Shown here: positions 1 through 12,008 of the stretch, one piece after another | Numbering within the stretch: the stretch's first letter is position 1 | Layout of the letters: every line of letters starts with the position of its first letter | Source: Holothuria scabra | Taxonomy: Eukaryota; Echinodermata; Holothuroidea; Aspidochirotida; Holothuriidae | Direction of reading: 5' to 3' | Assembly (NCBI GenBank): GCA_037179385.1 | Contig: CM074187.1 | Coordinates: 5,704,001-5,768,000, forward strand | Length of the DNA: 64,000 bases | Program-made: the position numbers and the translations under genes | The notes under the pieces: generated by a model | Told to the model about the DNA's origin: nothing | Databases searched by the model: none | Seen by the model: only the letters and a program-made list of their open reading frames with translations

Positions 1-2590
1 GAGACCGACATGAAGGTCATGCATTAAACGGGTTCTACGAGTAGGCCGCTGGAGACAATCAACAGGTAATTGAGCCTGGCCAAACACCTTTGGAAAAAAG
101 GATCAATCTACTTTTCCTCCGCCTATCAGTTAAGGCAGAAGGTTTAGTTCCTTAAGGAGCCTGGTCATTGATCCTGGCTCCCTAGAATAGTCAGAGGCAA
201 TGAATCTAGCAGACCGTTTTTGTATACTCTCAAACTTGTTGCACAGGTAAACCTGGTGGGGGTCCCAAACAGGCCTAGGCCTAGCTTACCAATCTATTCT
301 GACAGAATCAGGGCTGATGATTAGACCTCAACTTTGCCCACTCTTTCAAATTCCAGTTCTATAACTGTAACTTAAGATCTTGCGGTCATACTGTAGACTT
401 TGCCTTGGTTACAACTGGTCAGTAGCAGTACAGTATACTATATTAGGCCTACTGTCTGGTACTGTCGCCATGTACAGTACGATCGCAAAACTGCTCCCTA
501 CACAACGTGTACAAGCGACAGGCCATTACACGTGCCTTTACGGAAAACAAATGCCCTTACCTTTGCAAGTGAGTAAACATTGTTCGTTTGTTGTCATGCG
601 TTGGCCTTACGGTCCTCTTGTAAAGTAGAACTTTCTGTCACGATAAAGGTAAATCGTCCTCCACCTCAGTGCTTCCTTGGCATCAAAATTTGCACGAACT
701 ATTGGGACCCAAACCATGTGTTCCAGTTTCTCAAGTCTATCAGGCTGCAGCTTTTTGCCTGGGGTAGTAAACGGTCAAAACATGTCAATGAACGAATGAA
801 CTTCTTAACAATAGGTCACTATTTAATTAATACTTTGATAGTTTTGGCCAATGTCTGTGATTCAGACAGGAAATTATGTGAGAAAAGGTAAAATATTCAT
901 CAAAAACCTGTTCCTAACGAGACACTTAGCCATATTATATGATGCATTTGATAAGTGAAAATTCGATATGGCCATTTCCATCCTGAGGGAAAAAATAAAA
1001 CGTCCAGGGCACTTATTGCCTACGTACGGTAGCTTATTAGAGACTCGGAGAGAAAAAGTTAGGTAACCCAAACTTCTTTTGCAACAACACATTGAGTATA
1101 GGATGGAACAGGAAAAGGAAATACACAGCAGGTTGTAGTGTATCTTCTCATCTGTATGGCCGTACGGGACTCTTTCTCTTAGGAGGCGGTGACTTTTTTG
1201 CCAGACTCCAGATACCAACCAGGGCATAATCTCTGCCGACTGACGGAGGTACCGATGAAGTCTGCCCAATTCAGCACTGGTTTTGACCAATTGGGTAGGA
1301 GGCCTTAGATGGGTTGCAACCCCAAGCCGGTACGACCAAGCTTCCATGCACTCCCTTCATATTTCATACATTCCAGACGTTAAATATTGCGGTTTCATGA
1401 ATGAACTACTACATTACTACAATTTTGGAAGACTGCTTTTTTGTCTGTCAGTCAAATGTTTAACTTTCAGGCTCAAAATTTCCTCTCACATATCGCTTTG
1501 AAATACCTAAAAAAATATTTCCTCTGTTTTCGATTTTTTTTTTCTGTTTTTTTTTTTTTTTAGAGTTTCAAGCACACCAGCTGTTCTCTTGCTATAAGAG
1601 AAGTACAACCTTGTCACTGACGAACACAATTGAGAGCACCGAAAATTTTGTTCCACAGCCAAATTTGCATGTAGGCCTATCCAGAAAATTTGGAAATTAT
1701 TATGATCCTGTCAAAAATTTTGATTCTGCGCTTTCCGGGACCGCAACTGGTTTAAATGAATTTTTGCACTCTTCCAGTTTGTCCTTTCATCATATGAACA
1801 GTGTGCTATAGCCAGCCGGCACGGTTGTGAAACTTCTTATAATCGTATTTTTCTATAAGTTTAAAGAATCCTAAATGTCAATAAAAAAGAGGCACTGGGC
1901 GACCTTTTATAGTCGCGACATCAAGTAACACCCTTTTACTTTTAGTATACGTCTGTGCTCCTTTTGAGAGGTGTGTTGAACGCAGGCGGATCTAGGACTT
2001 CTTGTTAGGGGGTGCTAATGGTCGATGACCACTGACCAGCAAGTGTTTATAGGTAGATTTGGTAAGTGCGGTCATTGGTTCGCAGGCAGCGTACAAAATA
2101 TTTTCCCTTAACTAAGCGCTTCCCAAAATAGGGGAAATAAATTTATCCCAAGCATTCTGCATCCTTGGTAAGATAGACACTATAGTCATACGAGAGCATT
2201 TTCAGTTTGGATGGGTTTCGGGATAAATATTCAATTCTGCATAGTGGGAAAACCTTTCAAATCCATATATAAAATATGCGGCACTGAGGACTATCGGAGC
2301 GCCAGCATCAGTTAGCCTGGAGGGTATCATGAAAAACCTCAACTCCTCAGACTCACTGCCGGGAATTCTCAGACAGCATCTAAGAAGTCGTTATTTTGAG
2401 CTGCTTTTGCAACAAATGACCACTTCAAAATACAAAAAAAAAAAAAAAAAAAAAAATTGCCAAATGGACACAACACTGACAAATAAAATGTACGTACCAC
2501 TATCATTGGATGAAATGTTAAATGAAATTAAACCAATTATTGGAAAATGAGTTTGTATAAACATTATAAACATTGTAAGAATTATTTAAT
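1..2590. other. Intergenic, nothing recognised
   Basis: Short random frames only. Contains AGGCCT-rich bits near 270, a T-rich run (1535-1562) and an A23 tract (2433-2455). Confidence 0.6.
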
Positions 2591-2602
2591 TTACTTACAC
2601 CA

Positions 2603-2685
2603 GATTATAGTTAGACCATCCGACTTATAGCCGGGTCTAGAGATCGACTCCTGGCCGGATCAGGGAGGGGCAGTGAGCATGCAGT
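2603..2685 (+). mobile_element. SINE head fragment
   Basis: TTAGACCATCCGACTTATAG and GATCGACTCCTGGCCGG match the tRNA-like head; body and tail are missing. Confidence 0.5.
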
Positions 2686-2856
2686 AGTGTAACTGGGGTG
2701 TAAACAGTGAGGTAAATTAAGACAAATCTACCGACTCCTTTTTAACTTCCAATAGATTATAAATCTCTCAACTCGACTTATGATGTATTCACATTAAGAA
2801 ATAGTGACGTAACTAGACTTTTACGGCCCGGGGGGGGGGCGGGGGCGGGGGACACC

Positions 2857-3978
2857 CAGTGGCGAAGCTGCCATATGGTCAGGGGCGGCCGCCCCCCCCC
2901 CCCCCCGACGGACCAAAATCGTCTGTCGGTGCCCTTTTTAGGTTTTTAGCATACTTTATTCTTGCACCATTGTTGGCAAAAGACAATTTAATAGCGTTGT
3001 TTTAATGCACAGATAACACAATGCTGAAACAACCACCAGTAACTGTAGTACCTGCACTTTATTCTGATGAAAGGGGTCTTCTTCTGTAATATAGGGATAG
3101 TTTTTGCCGACACCCATCTTCATGCTTTATACGCGCGCACCAATGAATGCTGTGCTATTAAAGTTAATTGCTTCCACACCGAGCGTGATTACAAGCTTAC
3201 AAAATACACAGACTGACATTAAATTTACCTCCCCAGCCAATGAAAGATGTTGCAAAAGAGGTTTTCGGGAAAATTGTCAACATAGACAATAAAAAGAGTT
3301 GATAAAGATACCAAAATAGTTTCCACAACATTTTTCAAAATCATTTGAAGAGAACATTCAGGTTAAAATAAAATAAAACTGCTATCTAGTGGTCATAGTT
3401 CAAGAGTTTTAATGAGCAGTTTCCTTTTGCTTTTCTTCAAGTGACCATTCTCATGATAAGTGGCTATTTCTAACACTACACGATAATCCAATGAAAATGC
3501 TTATTTCTCTAAGGGGGCACTTGCCCTCCCCTGGAAAAAAACCTAAAAAACGGAGAAAATAAAAAGAAAAAGATTAAGGAAAATTAACATCAAGATTTCT
3601 TAACAGTTCACCCAGTGTTTTCCCTATTTATACGCAGTAAATAGGCTTTAGAAATGCCATTTCCAACAATCTGTGAGGCATTTTGGGCAAAACTTTTCTT
3701 TGCGCTCTGCGCCAACTCATTGTGGCGAGGAGCTTTCCCCCTAAAAGAATGTTGTCCCCCCGCCCCTTGGGAATTTTCTTCTGAGGAGGCCCATGGATAG
3801 AAAATTTAAACCTGTAGAAAACTTGCTGAGTAGAAATTTCAAAGTAGTTTTCTACCAGGTGCTGAAAATCAAATGGAGAGTCTGAAAAGCCGTGGCATCG
3901 ATCGTGCTGAGGCTTCTTCGAAGCCCCCCTAAAGACCATTTTCGCCCCCTCTGATCGAAATCCCTAGCTCCACCACTG
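2857..3978. mobile_element. Non-autonomous hAT-type element, copy 1
   Basis: It begins CAGTGGCGAAGCT and ends AGCTCCACCACTG (inverted: CAGTGGTGGAGCT). An identical 8-bp duplication GGGACACC flanks both ends (2849-2856 and 3979-3986). The 8-bp duplication and CAG-type ends fit the hAT superfamily. The 1122-bp interior has no transposase. It is homologous along most of its length to the copy at 40154-41809. Confidence 0.9.
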
Positions 3979-4554
3979 GGGACACCCTAAATTTTTGCGG
4001 ATTTATTTTATAGAGTGAAAATTACATTTACAAATTAGCAGGAAGGTCATTGCGGCGCGAAAAGAGTGCTAACATTTGTTAACTTTTTAAACAGTTTTGA
4101 AAATATGGGGGTTGTATGGCAGAAAATTTTGTGTTCTGAGTTTCCGGTAGGGAAAATTAGTTTGGAGGTTAATGAAGAATCCACACTTCCCCTTTAGGAA
4201 ATTCGACATTGCACGGTGACTGAAGATCGTTGTTGAACTGAGACTCCCCGGCTAGTTCTTTTTTTTTTCAAAATCTGGAGCTTATTGCATTTATGAAATC
4301 TGTAAATTATGAAACACAATGTATGAAAACAGCAATGTAGTTGTTATTTTATTGATGCTCTGGTGTCACTGCTCAACATGGCAGTTTTCCAAACTTTTTA
4401 TTTCCAGGGCAGAACATTCAAAAACGTTGCTGGCTTTTTTAGACGAATATTTGAAAAGCTAGACCACAATTGGAGAGAATTGGGAATTTCATCCAAAAAA
4501 AATTTAGGAAAACAGCACTGTACAAAGTTTTTTTTTTAAATTTTCTTCAGTAAA

Positions 4555-4660
4555 ATGCCAAACTCTATCGTTGATTGGTGTTTCTTGATGATTTGGTGTC
4601 ATGTAGGGCAAATTTCTAATTTTTCACTTCCAGAGTTCGGAAAAGTTTCCTTAAGTAGGA
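4555..4660 (+). repeat. Dispersed repeat with inverted relative at 53 kb
   Basis: CTTGATGATTTGGTGTCATG...TTCACTTCCAGAGTTCGGAAAAG matches, inverted, 53010-53100. Weaker relatives lie nearby (4350-4430 and 4815-4860), so it may be a degenerate tandem family. Confidence 0.55.
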
Positions 4661-5299
4661 GCAAGCACTACTGGGTCGAGGTTTACATTTTACGGCGCGC
4701 GTTGCGCAAGGAAAAGTTTCGCTTCTTACACAAGTATGAAGGTGAAATCGGAGACAATTCTGAATTTTAGTAAGGAATAGTTGGGAAGACTGCCCTGTAG
4801 TTGACCGGCATCATTAGTTTGATGATCCAATGTTACGTAGGACAAATTTCCTGTTTTTAATTATTATGAGCTCTCCCGAATCCACACCACTGTATGAAAC
4901 TATCAACCTGTGGTGAGCTATTTTTTTATAGTCTGACTTTTCTGAGTCTATACGTACCGTACATGCAATACGGTAAAAGGACGAATCGTGGTTGCTGACT
5001 TGAAGGCAGTCATTCGTCACCCCAAACTACAGTTTCAGTATACATATATCAAAACTCTCAATTGGTACAGCTCTTTGATTGGCATCACATTCAAACAATG
5101 CATCATAGCTAAATTACACAGCATGGGCACTGAGAGTGTCTTGATTACACATTATGGACTTGTATGGCCACTGGGACAAGCCATGAAGCAATAAACTAGG
5201 ATTGTGTCTGGATAAAGATTTAGTTTTAGATAAATGTGGGAGGGGCTAGAAGTAATTAGGTTGGGAGAATTGGAACTGTTTGGGATGATGAAAATATGC

Positions 5300-5710
5300 C
5301 TTTAAGCCCCGTTCCCTCTTTGCCGAATTTCATCCCGAATAATTACGAATGCGGCATTTCCGAATGAAATGATGCTATTCATAAACTCCTCTTGTTCAGC
5401 TGTGGGTAAAATAAAGTTAACGGAGCAGTTCCGAATAAGATACGAATAAGTACGGAAAGATTGCGAATAACATCGACTGATTACGAAATGATTAAGAACG
5501 ACAACTAACATATCCGGATCAACCGCGAAGTACCTAACGGGAAGGTTACGAATATTTACAAATGCACTCCGAAAGGTTACGAACATTTATCGACGTATTT
5601 ATTAGAAGTATTTTCGAATGTTTCTGACATAGTCCGATTGCTCTACGTGAGTTCTCGAATCTTTACGAATATTTTTGGCTTCTCTTGACTATTTACGATT
5701 AGATAGGGAG
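5300..5710. repeat. CGAAT-rich degenerate repeat block
   Basis: ACGAAT/CCGAAT recur about 15 times in 400 bases. The outer ends (GCCCCGTTCCCTC and, inverted, GCTCCCTATCTAATCG) could be worn inverted termini, so it may be a decayed MITE. Confidence 0.5.
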
Positions 5711-6404
5711 CATGGAAAGCAGAAAATTGATCCCTGTAAACAGGGGCGCAAATCCCGGTCCTCAAAATTTCGAGTACGCACAATCCAGTTGACAAGCGCC
5801 CTCATTTTGGATCCAGAGTTAAAACAGCGTGGAAAATAAGTATTATATTAACGTCTTGACCAAGACTAAAACCCTACCGACGTGGGGACGAGGGGCAAAG
5901 CCCGGAAGTTCAGCGATTTAAGTGATTTGAGAGGCTGTAAAATGGTCGAAAATCATATTCAAATTAAGGACTCTAAACTATGAATTTAATTCAGGAGAGG
6001 GTGAGGTGCGGGACGAGAATGGAATCGGGAAGTACTATGTCATTTGATTAAGGAGAAACATACTTTACTGTAATTTTATTTTAGGGAGGCCAAAATGTTG
6101 AAACTACTCAAAATTCAATATGTGGATGATAATTTGAGACAGGGCATTTTTAAGAGATCCAAAGTGTTTTGGAGCATTTTATCAATAGTGGGTTCTATTT
6201 AAAATCCCGAGGCAATATGCGTGGGATCCAGGGGCCCGCAACAGGACCTACGGAAGCTCTGACATTCTGGGACTTAATGGGAGCAAAATTGTAAAGATGT
6301 TACTAATAATCCTTACAGGGACATTATTACTGGGGCAAAATGTGTGTTATTGGGGCCAATGACGGGGCTGGGGACATGCCCCTCGCTCAGTTTTTTTTTT
6401 TTTT

Positions 6405-6712
6405 TTAAGGCCCTGATTTGAGAAATTTGAAAAGAAAGATTAGCTCATTTGAAAAAATTGAAGTACCCAAGCAGAAAAAAGATAAATCCTGAAAGCTATC
6501 GCTGCTTTTGAGTTCAGTGTAATAGAAGAATACAATCACAATGCCTCTGTTGTGCTGGTCACTGGACATTTCCTGAGTAGCTTCATGGATCAATGCACAC
6601 ACACAATACTCCATTGAAATTGACTTAATCCATCTTTCCTGCCATGTGCCTGCTATGGCGGGTACCAAATTTGAAAAGCAGCTAAGGGGATTTTCCTAGC
6701 ATGCTTGTAAAA
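6405..6712 (-). repeat. Dispersed repeat, copy 1
   Basis: The minus strand matches 57945-58225 over about 270 bases, including GGTACC-GTCATAGCAGGCAC, AGTGACCAGCACAACAGAGG and TTATCTTTTTTCTGCTTGGG. No coding sense; family unknown. Confidence 0.85.
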
Positions 6713-7554
6713 AGGGTTGGAGTGTAATGATGTGTATTTTGAAAATGATTCAACGTAAGACCTCCGTATACTTTGGGAACATTACTGTTAGTTCACTTCC
6801 ATTCTGAAATGGCCTAGAGGCCGCCAGAAATGAGTAGACTGCGACTACTTACCCTACACGGAGTTGCAGTCCCTGCCGTCGATGAAATGGCAAACATGAC
6901 TCATCATGATTACTGCAACCGCAACTCCGTGAGTCTCCATGAAGAAGGGTTTTGGGACAGGGTCTTCTGCAGTTGTAACCAGTTCTGGATATGTGGTACC
7001 CATGGATACTCGATTGTGCTGTTCAGATTCTCTGTCAACCAGGTCCCCATTAGCAATTTAGCACCTAGTTAGAGAGGGGCTATTCAGTGGCGTAGCTAGG
7101 ATTTTTTCCAGAGGGGTCAAAGGTATGAAATTTTTCCAAAACTTTTCCCGGTCAAAGTGTATATAAATTTCCTGGTCAATGTGTATGTATCTCATATAAA
7201 ATATGCAAATTTACAATTTAATTTTTTAATATTACCTGCACTTTAATCTTAAAGTATTACTTAGAGCAATCAGAAATAACAAAGTACATTATTTTGGTCA
7301 ACAATATCTGGTTTATTGTATGTACTAACGCAGTGGCATACGCAGGATTTCTCTGAAGGGGGGGGCATGCAGTATGGTCTAAGGGAAGGGGTGTCCGGAA
7401 ATTTTTTGACGTTTTCAAGGAGCCTAGATACAAAATGGTACAAGATTTTCAACTTTGACATGGACAATGTTAAAAGCTGAATCGTGGTGGTTCATGAGGA
7501 TAAAACTAAAACTTTTGTCTTTACATGCATTTTAACACCATTTATGCTACTTTA

Positions 7555-7645
7555 TGACGTAAAACTTGTCATTAAATTTGCACTCTCTTTTGACCTCTCA
7601 AACCCCAAATGACCTTTGACCTCCACCCAACAATAGGAATCATAT
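7555..7645. repeat. Isolated fragment of the DR1-bearing repeat
   Basis: Contains CCCCAAATGACCTTTGACC followed by CCACC, with an exact DR1 at 7610-7622 and a TTTGACCTC half-site upstream. Confidence 0.6.
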
Positions 7646-8559
7646 CATCTCCTCTATAACACCAATCTAAACACCAAATACGAGTTAATTCACATTTACT
7701 TTCACCTGCACATGCCACATACACACACAGTAACAGCGTGCATAAATTTCTTCAGCCTAAAACATGGGAAAAAATAAATGCACTTCATTTGTGTGAAAGA
7801 AACTTTGGTTAAAAACAACAGATATGCACCATTTTGTAAAAAGGTACCATTTGAAATGAAAAACGTTTGCTTCGTCACTGTACGATGAAACTAACTGCAA
7901 AGAGAATGGCATATGCGACTGAGCATGTTGGATCACATGAGACTGGGTTGCATGACTGCTTGCAAAGATTTTCACACTTTGGAATGTGTCTGAACCATTT
8001 TGTTGCAAGAAATTGCGTTGCATGGGAGAAGTGCATAGTATGAAAAAGGAAGTTACTTAAGAAAGACCTTTTTTACACAGAAACAACAAAAAATGTTCTC
8101 ATGAGTATTTGCATAAGTTTATTTCGATTTCATCTATGCATTATCTTCAGGTGCATACTTGTAATGGCCCAGATGTATTTTACTTGACCATTCAATTTCA
8201 TTTCTTAAAAGCTGAGATGCTAGTTCCTGCAAGTTTGACTATAATTTTAAATACAATAAACTGTACAGAAAATGGTTATACTTAAGCACAAGATATGGAA
8301 TGTGCTTGCTTCAAAACTGATATATTTGGCAATCCCCTAATCTGCACATATTTTATGAATTTACATGGTTCACAGGCTCATTTGAAAAGATTTGCAATTT
8401 ACTGCACTTCATTCCTGTTGAATTTTTACCACAGACTTTCTATATACATAGACAGAGCATGTAACATACTATACATAGATGGTAACCACAGGCCTGGTGC
8501 AAAAAAGCGAACAAGGATGGCAGCTGTGAAGCTATAATTTGCATGATTCGACAAAGGAT

Positions 8560-8879
8560 CTGTAATATTTTCACCAATATTTAAACTTGAATGGGAAACT
8601 GTAACATACTGTCTTCATGGGTTTCTCACCAAATAAATAATGGTGACCACATCCTGATATTCTAAGATAACCTAAGTGTAAACTACTTCATGTTACACAA
8701 TTATCCTGTCCACGTATTACTAAGAAGTAAGCAAACACACTTGTATGTAGGTATTATATCTATTGTCTGCAGCAGCGAGTGACCCTGCTTGACCAGACAC
8801 TCTGAATACAGAAGTCAAACAATAAACACCTTAGCTTTATCTCATCTCTTTAAATCTTATATGCATCAAACTTACTACC
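8560..8879 (+). mobile_element. Probable 5' LTR of a decayed Ty3/gypsy element
   Basis: It lies just before TGGTGTCAGAAA (8880-8891), which looks like a gypsy primer binding site. It contains a candidate AATAAA (8821-8826). The left edge is approximate because I cannot see a second complete LTR. A degraded match to its 3' end (CTTTATCTC-TCTCTT-AAATCTTA-ATGCATC) follows the gag remnant at about 9408-9440. Confidence 0.45.
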
Positions 8880-8929
8880 TGGTGTCAGAAATAAAAAAAA
8901 ATTGAAAATAATTGTTAACATTTTGCAAA

Positions 8930-9405
8930 AGTGGATTAACTGCGGCAACCAAAACAGCTAAGCCTTCAAGAAAATTTGGCAGAAAACTGGTGAAAATGGA
9001 AACAAATATTCCAAATTTATGCAGGCGCTAGTGGCATTGATACCAAACCGGAGGAAGTGAAGAGCGTGGCTCTACTTCACATTGCAGGAGAGGATGCAGT
9101 GGAAACAAATCACTCTTTCCAATGGTAAAATGCTGGAGATGAAAAACAATTGGAAAAAGGGATGGAAAACTTTGAACAATACTGAAAGTCACGAAAAAAT
9201 ATCACTTGGGGGAAGACACATATTTAACATTCCCAACCAGAAAGCAAACAAGCCTATTGATCAGTGTGTGATTGACTAAGGGAACAAGGCAAAAAATTGT
9301 GAATTTGGAACTTTGCAAAATGGTCTCATAAGTGATAGAATTGTATGCGGAGTCAACAATGAACAAATTCGGAGGCATCTGCTAAGAGAAGAGGCCCTTT
9401 CACTC
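8930..9405 (+). pseudogene. Decayed Ty3/gypsy gag fragment
   Basis: Read across stops and shifts, the region gives WKQIFQIYAGASGIDTKPEE, VALLHIAGEDAVE, ENFEQY, RKNIT, QKANKPIDQCVID, LISDRIVCGVNNEQIRRHLL. This is the order and spacing of a gypsy capsid region (KWKQ.F..Y, LLH.AGE.A, P.DQ.V.DLR, RI..GI). Stops interrupt after HSFQW and FEQY. No protease or reverse transcriptase follows, so the element is internally deleted. Confidence 0.75.
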
Positions 9406-9449
9406 AAACTTTATCTCCTCTCTTCAAATCTTACATGCATCGAGGATAT

Positions 9450-10980
9450 TACAGAAACAATGTCATATTCCTGCAAATATCTAGTGATTTTGACCTTGCC
9501 TTTCATTATTTTCAAAATATTTCAACTTTTTTGCAAAATCTGTCGAAATGAACTATTTCAGCAAGTCCAAACTTTCACACACAAAATCATAGCAGACACC
9601 CAATTTGATAGGCCTATATTCACACGTATATACAGTGGTGACAATCTGCAGATAGTGTGCTCTGTCCATGTTTAGGAAGTCTGTGATTTTTTCTAATCAG
9701 ATTAAAATTTCAGTTTGGAAGAAAAATTTCTACATCTACAAAATATGTTACATACATTTCCCTCCAAAATGTTTTCTGCAATTTTTGTATGTGAGTAGTA
9801 TAATGCAATTATAATATTTCAGGATAGAAGTCATCAAAGAAAATTCTCCTACTGAGTTTTGTGAGAGAAGTTCATGTTTCCACCTCTTACTAACTCCTCT
9901 TAAATCTATCACTCTTTTAAGTTATCTATTCTATATTACACTTCTTTTGGCAAGACTACATATGTCACACAGGTCTCGTGAATTGATCAAGATCTTGCAA
10001 CTTGGAGAAGTCTCAAGAAGAGTAGTTCTCTATAGATAGACAATGTTCCAACCAGCAATTAGAAGGGCTTGTGGGATAGCATTTTGGTGTGTGTCACTTT
10101 TGGTCACGGTTAAATGACGTTGACAAAAACACTGGGCACCAAAAATCTATCCCACCCTCCTTTGTACAGTAATTGCTTTTTGGAAAAAGGTCTCTGGCAG
10201 GGATCTGGAACCAATCACATGCCACGGAAGCTCAAAGTTACCATGGGCTCTTTGCAGCAACTAGAACCGTACTTTTTATCATTTTGCTTAAAACTGCAAC
10301 ACTTTTGACTAGTAACTCATCCTTATCACTATTTCCTGCATAATCACCACCAAGATTCACTGAGTCACCCTTTACACTATTAAAACTGTTTTGTAAATGT
10401 ACTTACAAACCAGCTAATTCATCCTCAAACCCCTCTCCCTGATGAAGCATGGTGACTACCATGATCGAATATTGAGAGGACTGCTTTCCAAACAGCTAAA
10501 AGATGTAGAATATGTACAAATGCAATGCAAATTTCATTTTTATTCAAATCCTGTCATTATCACAGGCAGCATTACTACAGAGTTCCAAGGTTGTCAATGT
10601 TTTGGATTTTGTTTTAAAAAAAATGATTTAAATCAAATAAATTTGTTGAAATCAGATTTTTTATTCAAATCATGATTTTTTTGAATAATATCATGATATT
10701 TTCAATTCAAATCATGATTTTAATTGTGATTTTATTCATCATAATTTTAACAAAACAACCCTGCAGTTCCATTTACTTTATATGTATACTTTTTTGAGGG
10801 AGGGGATGAACTTGTTATTACAGTTCTGACATTCATTGCATTTCTCAACTTGAATCACTATTACTGATAGCTAAACTTTCAAGTCTGCTTGGTTCCTAAA
10901 GATACAACTTTAAGAGTAACCCCATGCCTGCATCAGAAGTGTTGCTATTAAACATTCCATCACCTTGCCACATAAGGACA
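9450..10980. other. Intergenic, nothing recognised beyond the AT-rich palindromes
   Basis: No frame with protein-like composition or splice support. Confidence 0.5.
10605..10750. repeat. AT-rich block with repeated AATCATGATT palindromes
   Basis: ATTCAAATCATGATTTT occurs twice, with further ATCATGATAT and ATTTAAAT palindromes. Can form hairpins. About 440 bases past the stop of the NPL-zinc finger gene. Confidence 0.7.
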
Positions 10981-10986
10981 GAGGCA

Positions 10987-10992
10987 TTTATT
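10987..10992 (-). promoter_or_regulatory. Candidate poly(A) signal of the NPL-zinc finger gene
   Basis: AATAAA on the minus strand about 195 bases past the stop codon; the nearest good candidate seen. A cleavage site is not defined. Confidence 0.4.
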
Positions 10993-11187
10993 TAACTGGC
11001 CATCATGGCCAAGTCACTTATGTTTTTCCTTTGTCCACCTGCCCATACTGGCCGGTTAGAAAAATGACTCTCCCCTAACAACCTACCACATTTCAGTGTT
11101 AAAGGTGAGCCCTGGTAGCTTCATAAATTACTTCTAATAGAATAAGGAGGTAGGATATATACTATAAATGTAAACATTTACTATCTC

Positions 11188-12008
11188 TTATCCATTTTCA
11201 GTTTCCCAATTCTCAGGTTGATGTTTTTTTTCCATATGTTTTTTCAAATCTCTTTCTATCAAGAACGTACTTTCACATGATCCACATTTGAAGGGACGGA
11301 CACCTTTATGTATATTTTCGTGTTTTTGCAAACTTTCTGCACCGATGCAAACCTTTGAACAAAACTTGCAACAGAACACAGATTTGCCTGTGTGGAACTT
11401 CCTTTCATGGGAGGTACGGAACACAGAGGAAGTAAAGCACTCGTCACAGTGTCTGCAAGGATAAGGTTTCAGTCCCATGTGATTGTTTTCGTGTCCCATC
11501 AGTCCTTTCTTTGAGGCATACTTTTTACCACAAAACTTGCAGCGAAGATGTTTTACACGACACTTGTGATTAGCAAATGCAGCCCTTGTTTTAAAGATAT
11601 TCCAACACACACTACATTTGGTAGACAAATGTTCCATTCCTTGGCTTTTTATTTTGAAATGTGCATACCCTGGGGTGTTTAATGATTTTGGGGAAGGGTC
11701 CTCTACCACATGGACAAGTTCTCCAGTATCGTCTAAAATTTCAATCGGGTCATCCATTCCTTGCTGACCACCATCTTGATTTTTGTTAAAAGTTGATGAA
11801 CTGTTTAAATCAATCCAACCAGAGCTAGTGTCAGCTGGATAAAGTTCCTTCCGACTAGCACTCACGTCTCTTCCAGAGGATGTTCCTTGTGTCCAGGGAT
11901 CATCATCACCTCCACAATCAACTACTGTTTTTCTTGGATGCTGAGGAAGCTGACTCGGAGAAAGCATCTTCCTCTGTTTCCTCTTTGACATTTGTGATGA
12001 CTGTAGTT
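11188..12008 (-). CDS. Exon 6: five C2H2 zinc fingers, terminal exon
   Basis: The acceptor is a clean pyrimidine tract ending ATGTCTCAG; the stop is TAA. The exon encodes a basic segment (MSKRKQRK), a low-complexity Ser/Asp region, IEILDD and five fingers. All have C-x2-C-x12-H spacing: CSVC...H-x5-H, CKFC...H-x3-H, CRHC...H-x4-H, CKFC...H-x3-H and CGSC...H-x4-H. The linkers are degenerate TGEKP types (MGLKPYP, TGKSVFC, KGVRPFK), so fingers 2-5 should sit in tandem on DNA. The protein ends 11 residues after the last finger histidine. Confidence 0.93.

Larger units (their letters stand above)
3990..8550. other. Intergenic with worn repeats
   Basis: Apart from the repeats listed, it has two CAGTGGC-type transposon left ends (7084 and 7333) that I cannot pair with right ends. 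No gene seen. Confidence 0.5.

Noticed and set aside
7084..7400. Third and fourth hAT-type elements (CAGTGGCGTAGC at 7084, CAGTGGCATACGC at 7333)
   Set aside because: Only left ends are visible; no matching right ends or 8-bp duplications were found.
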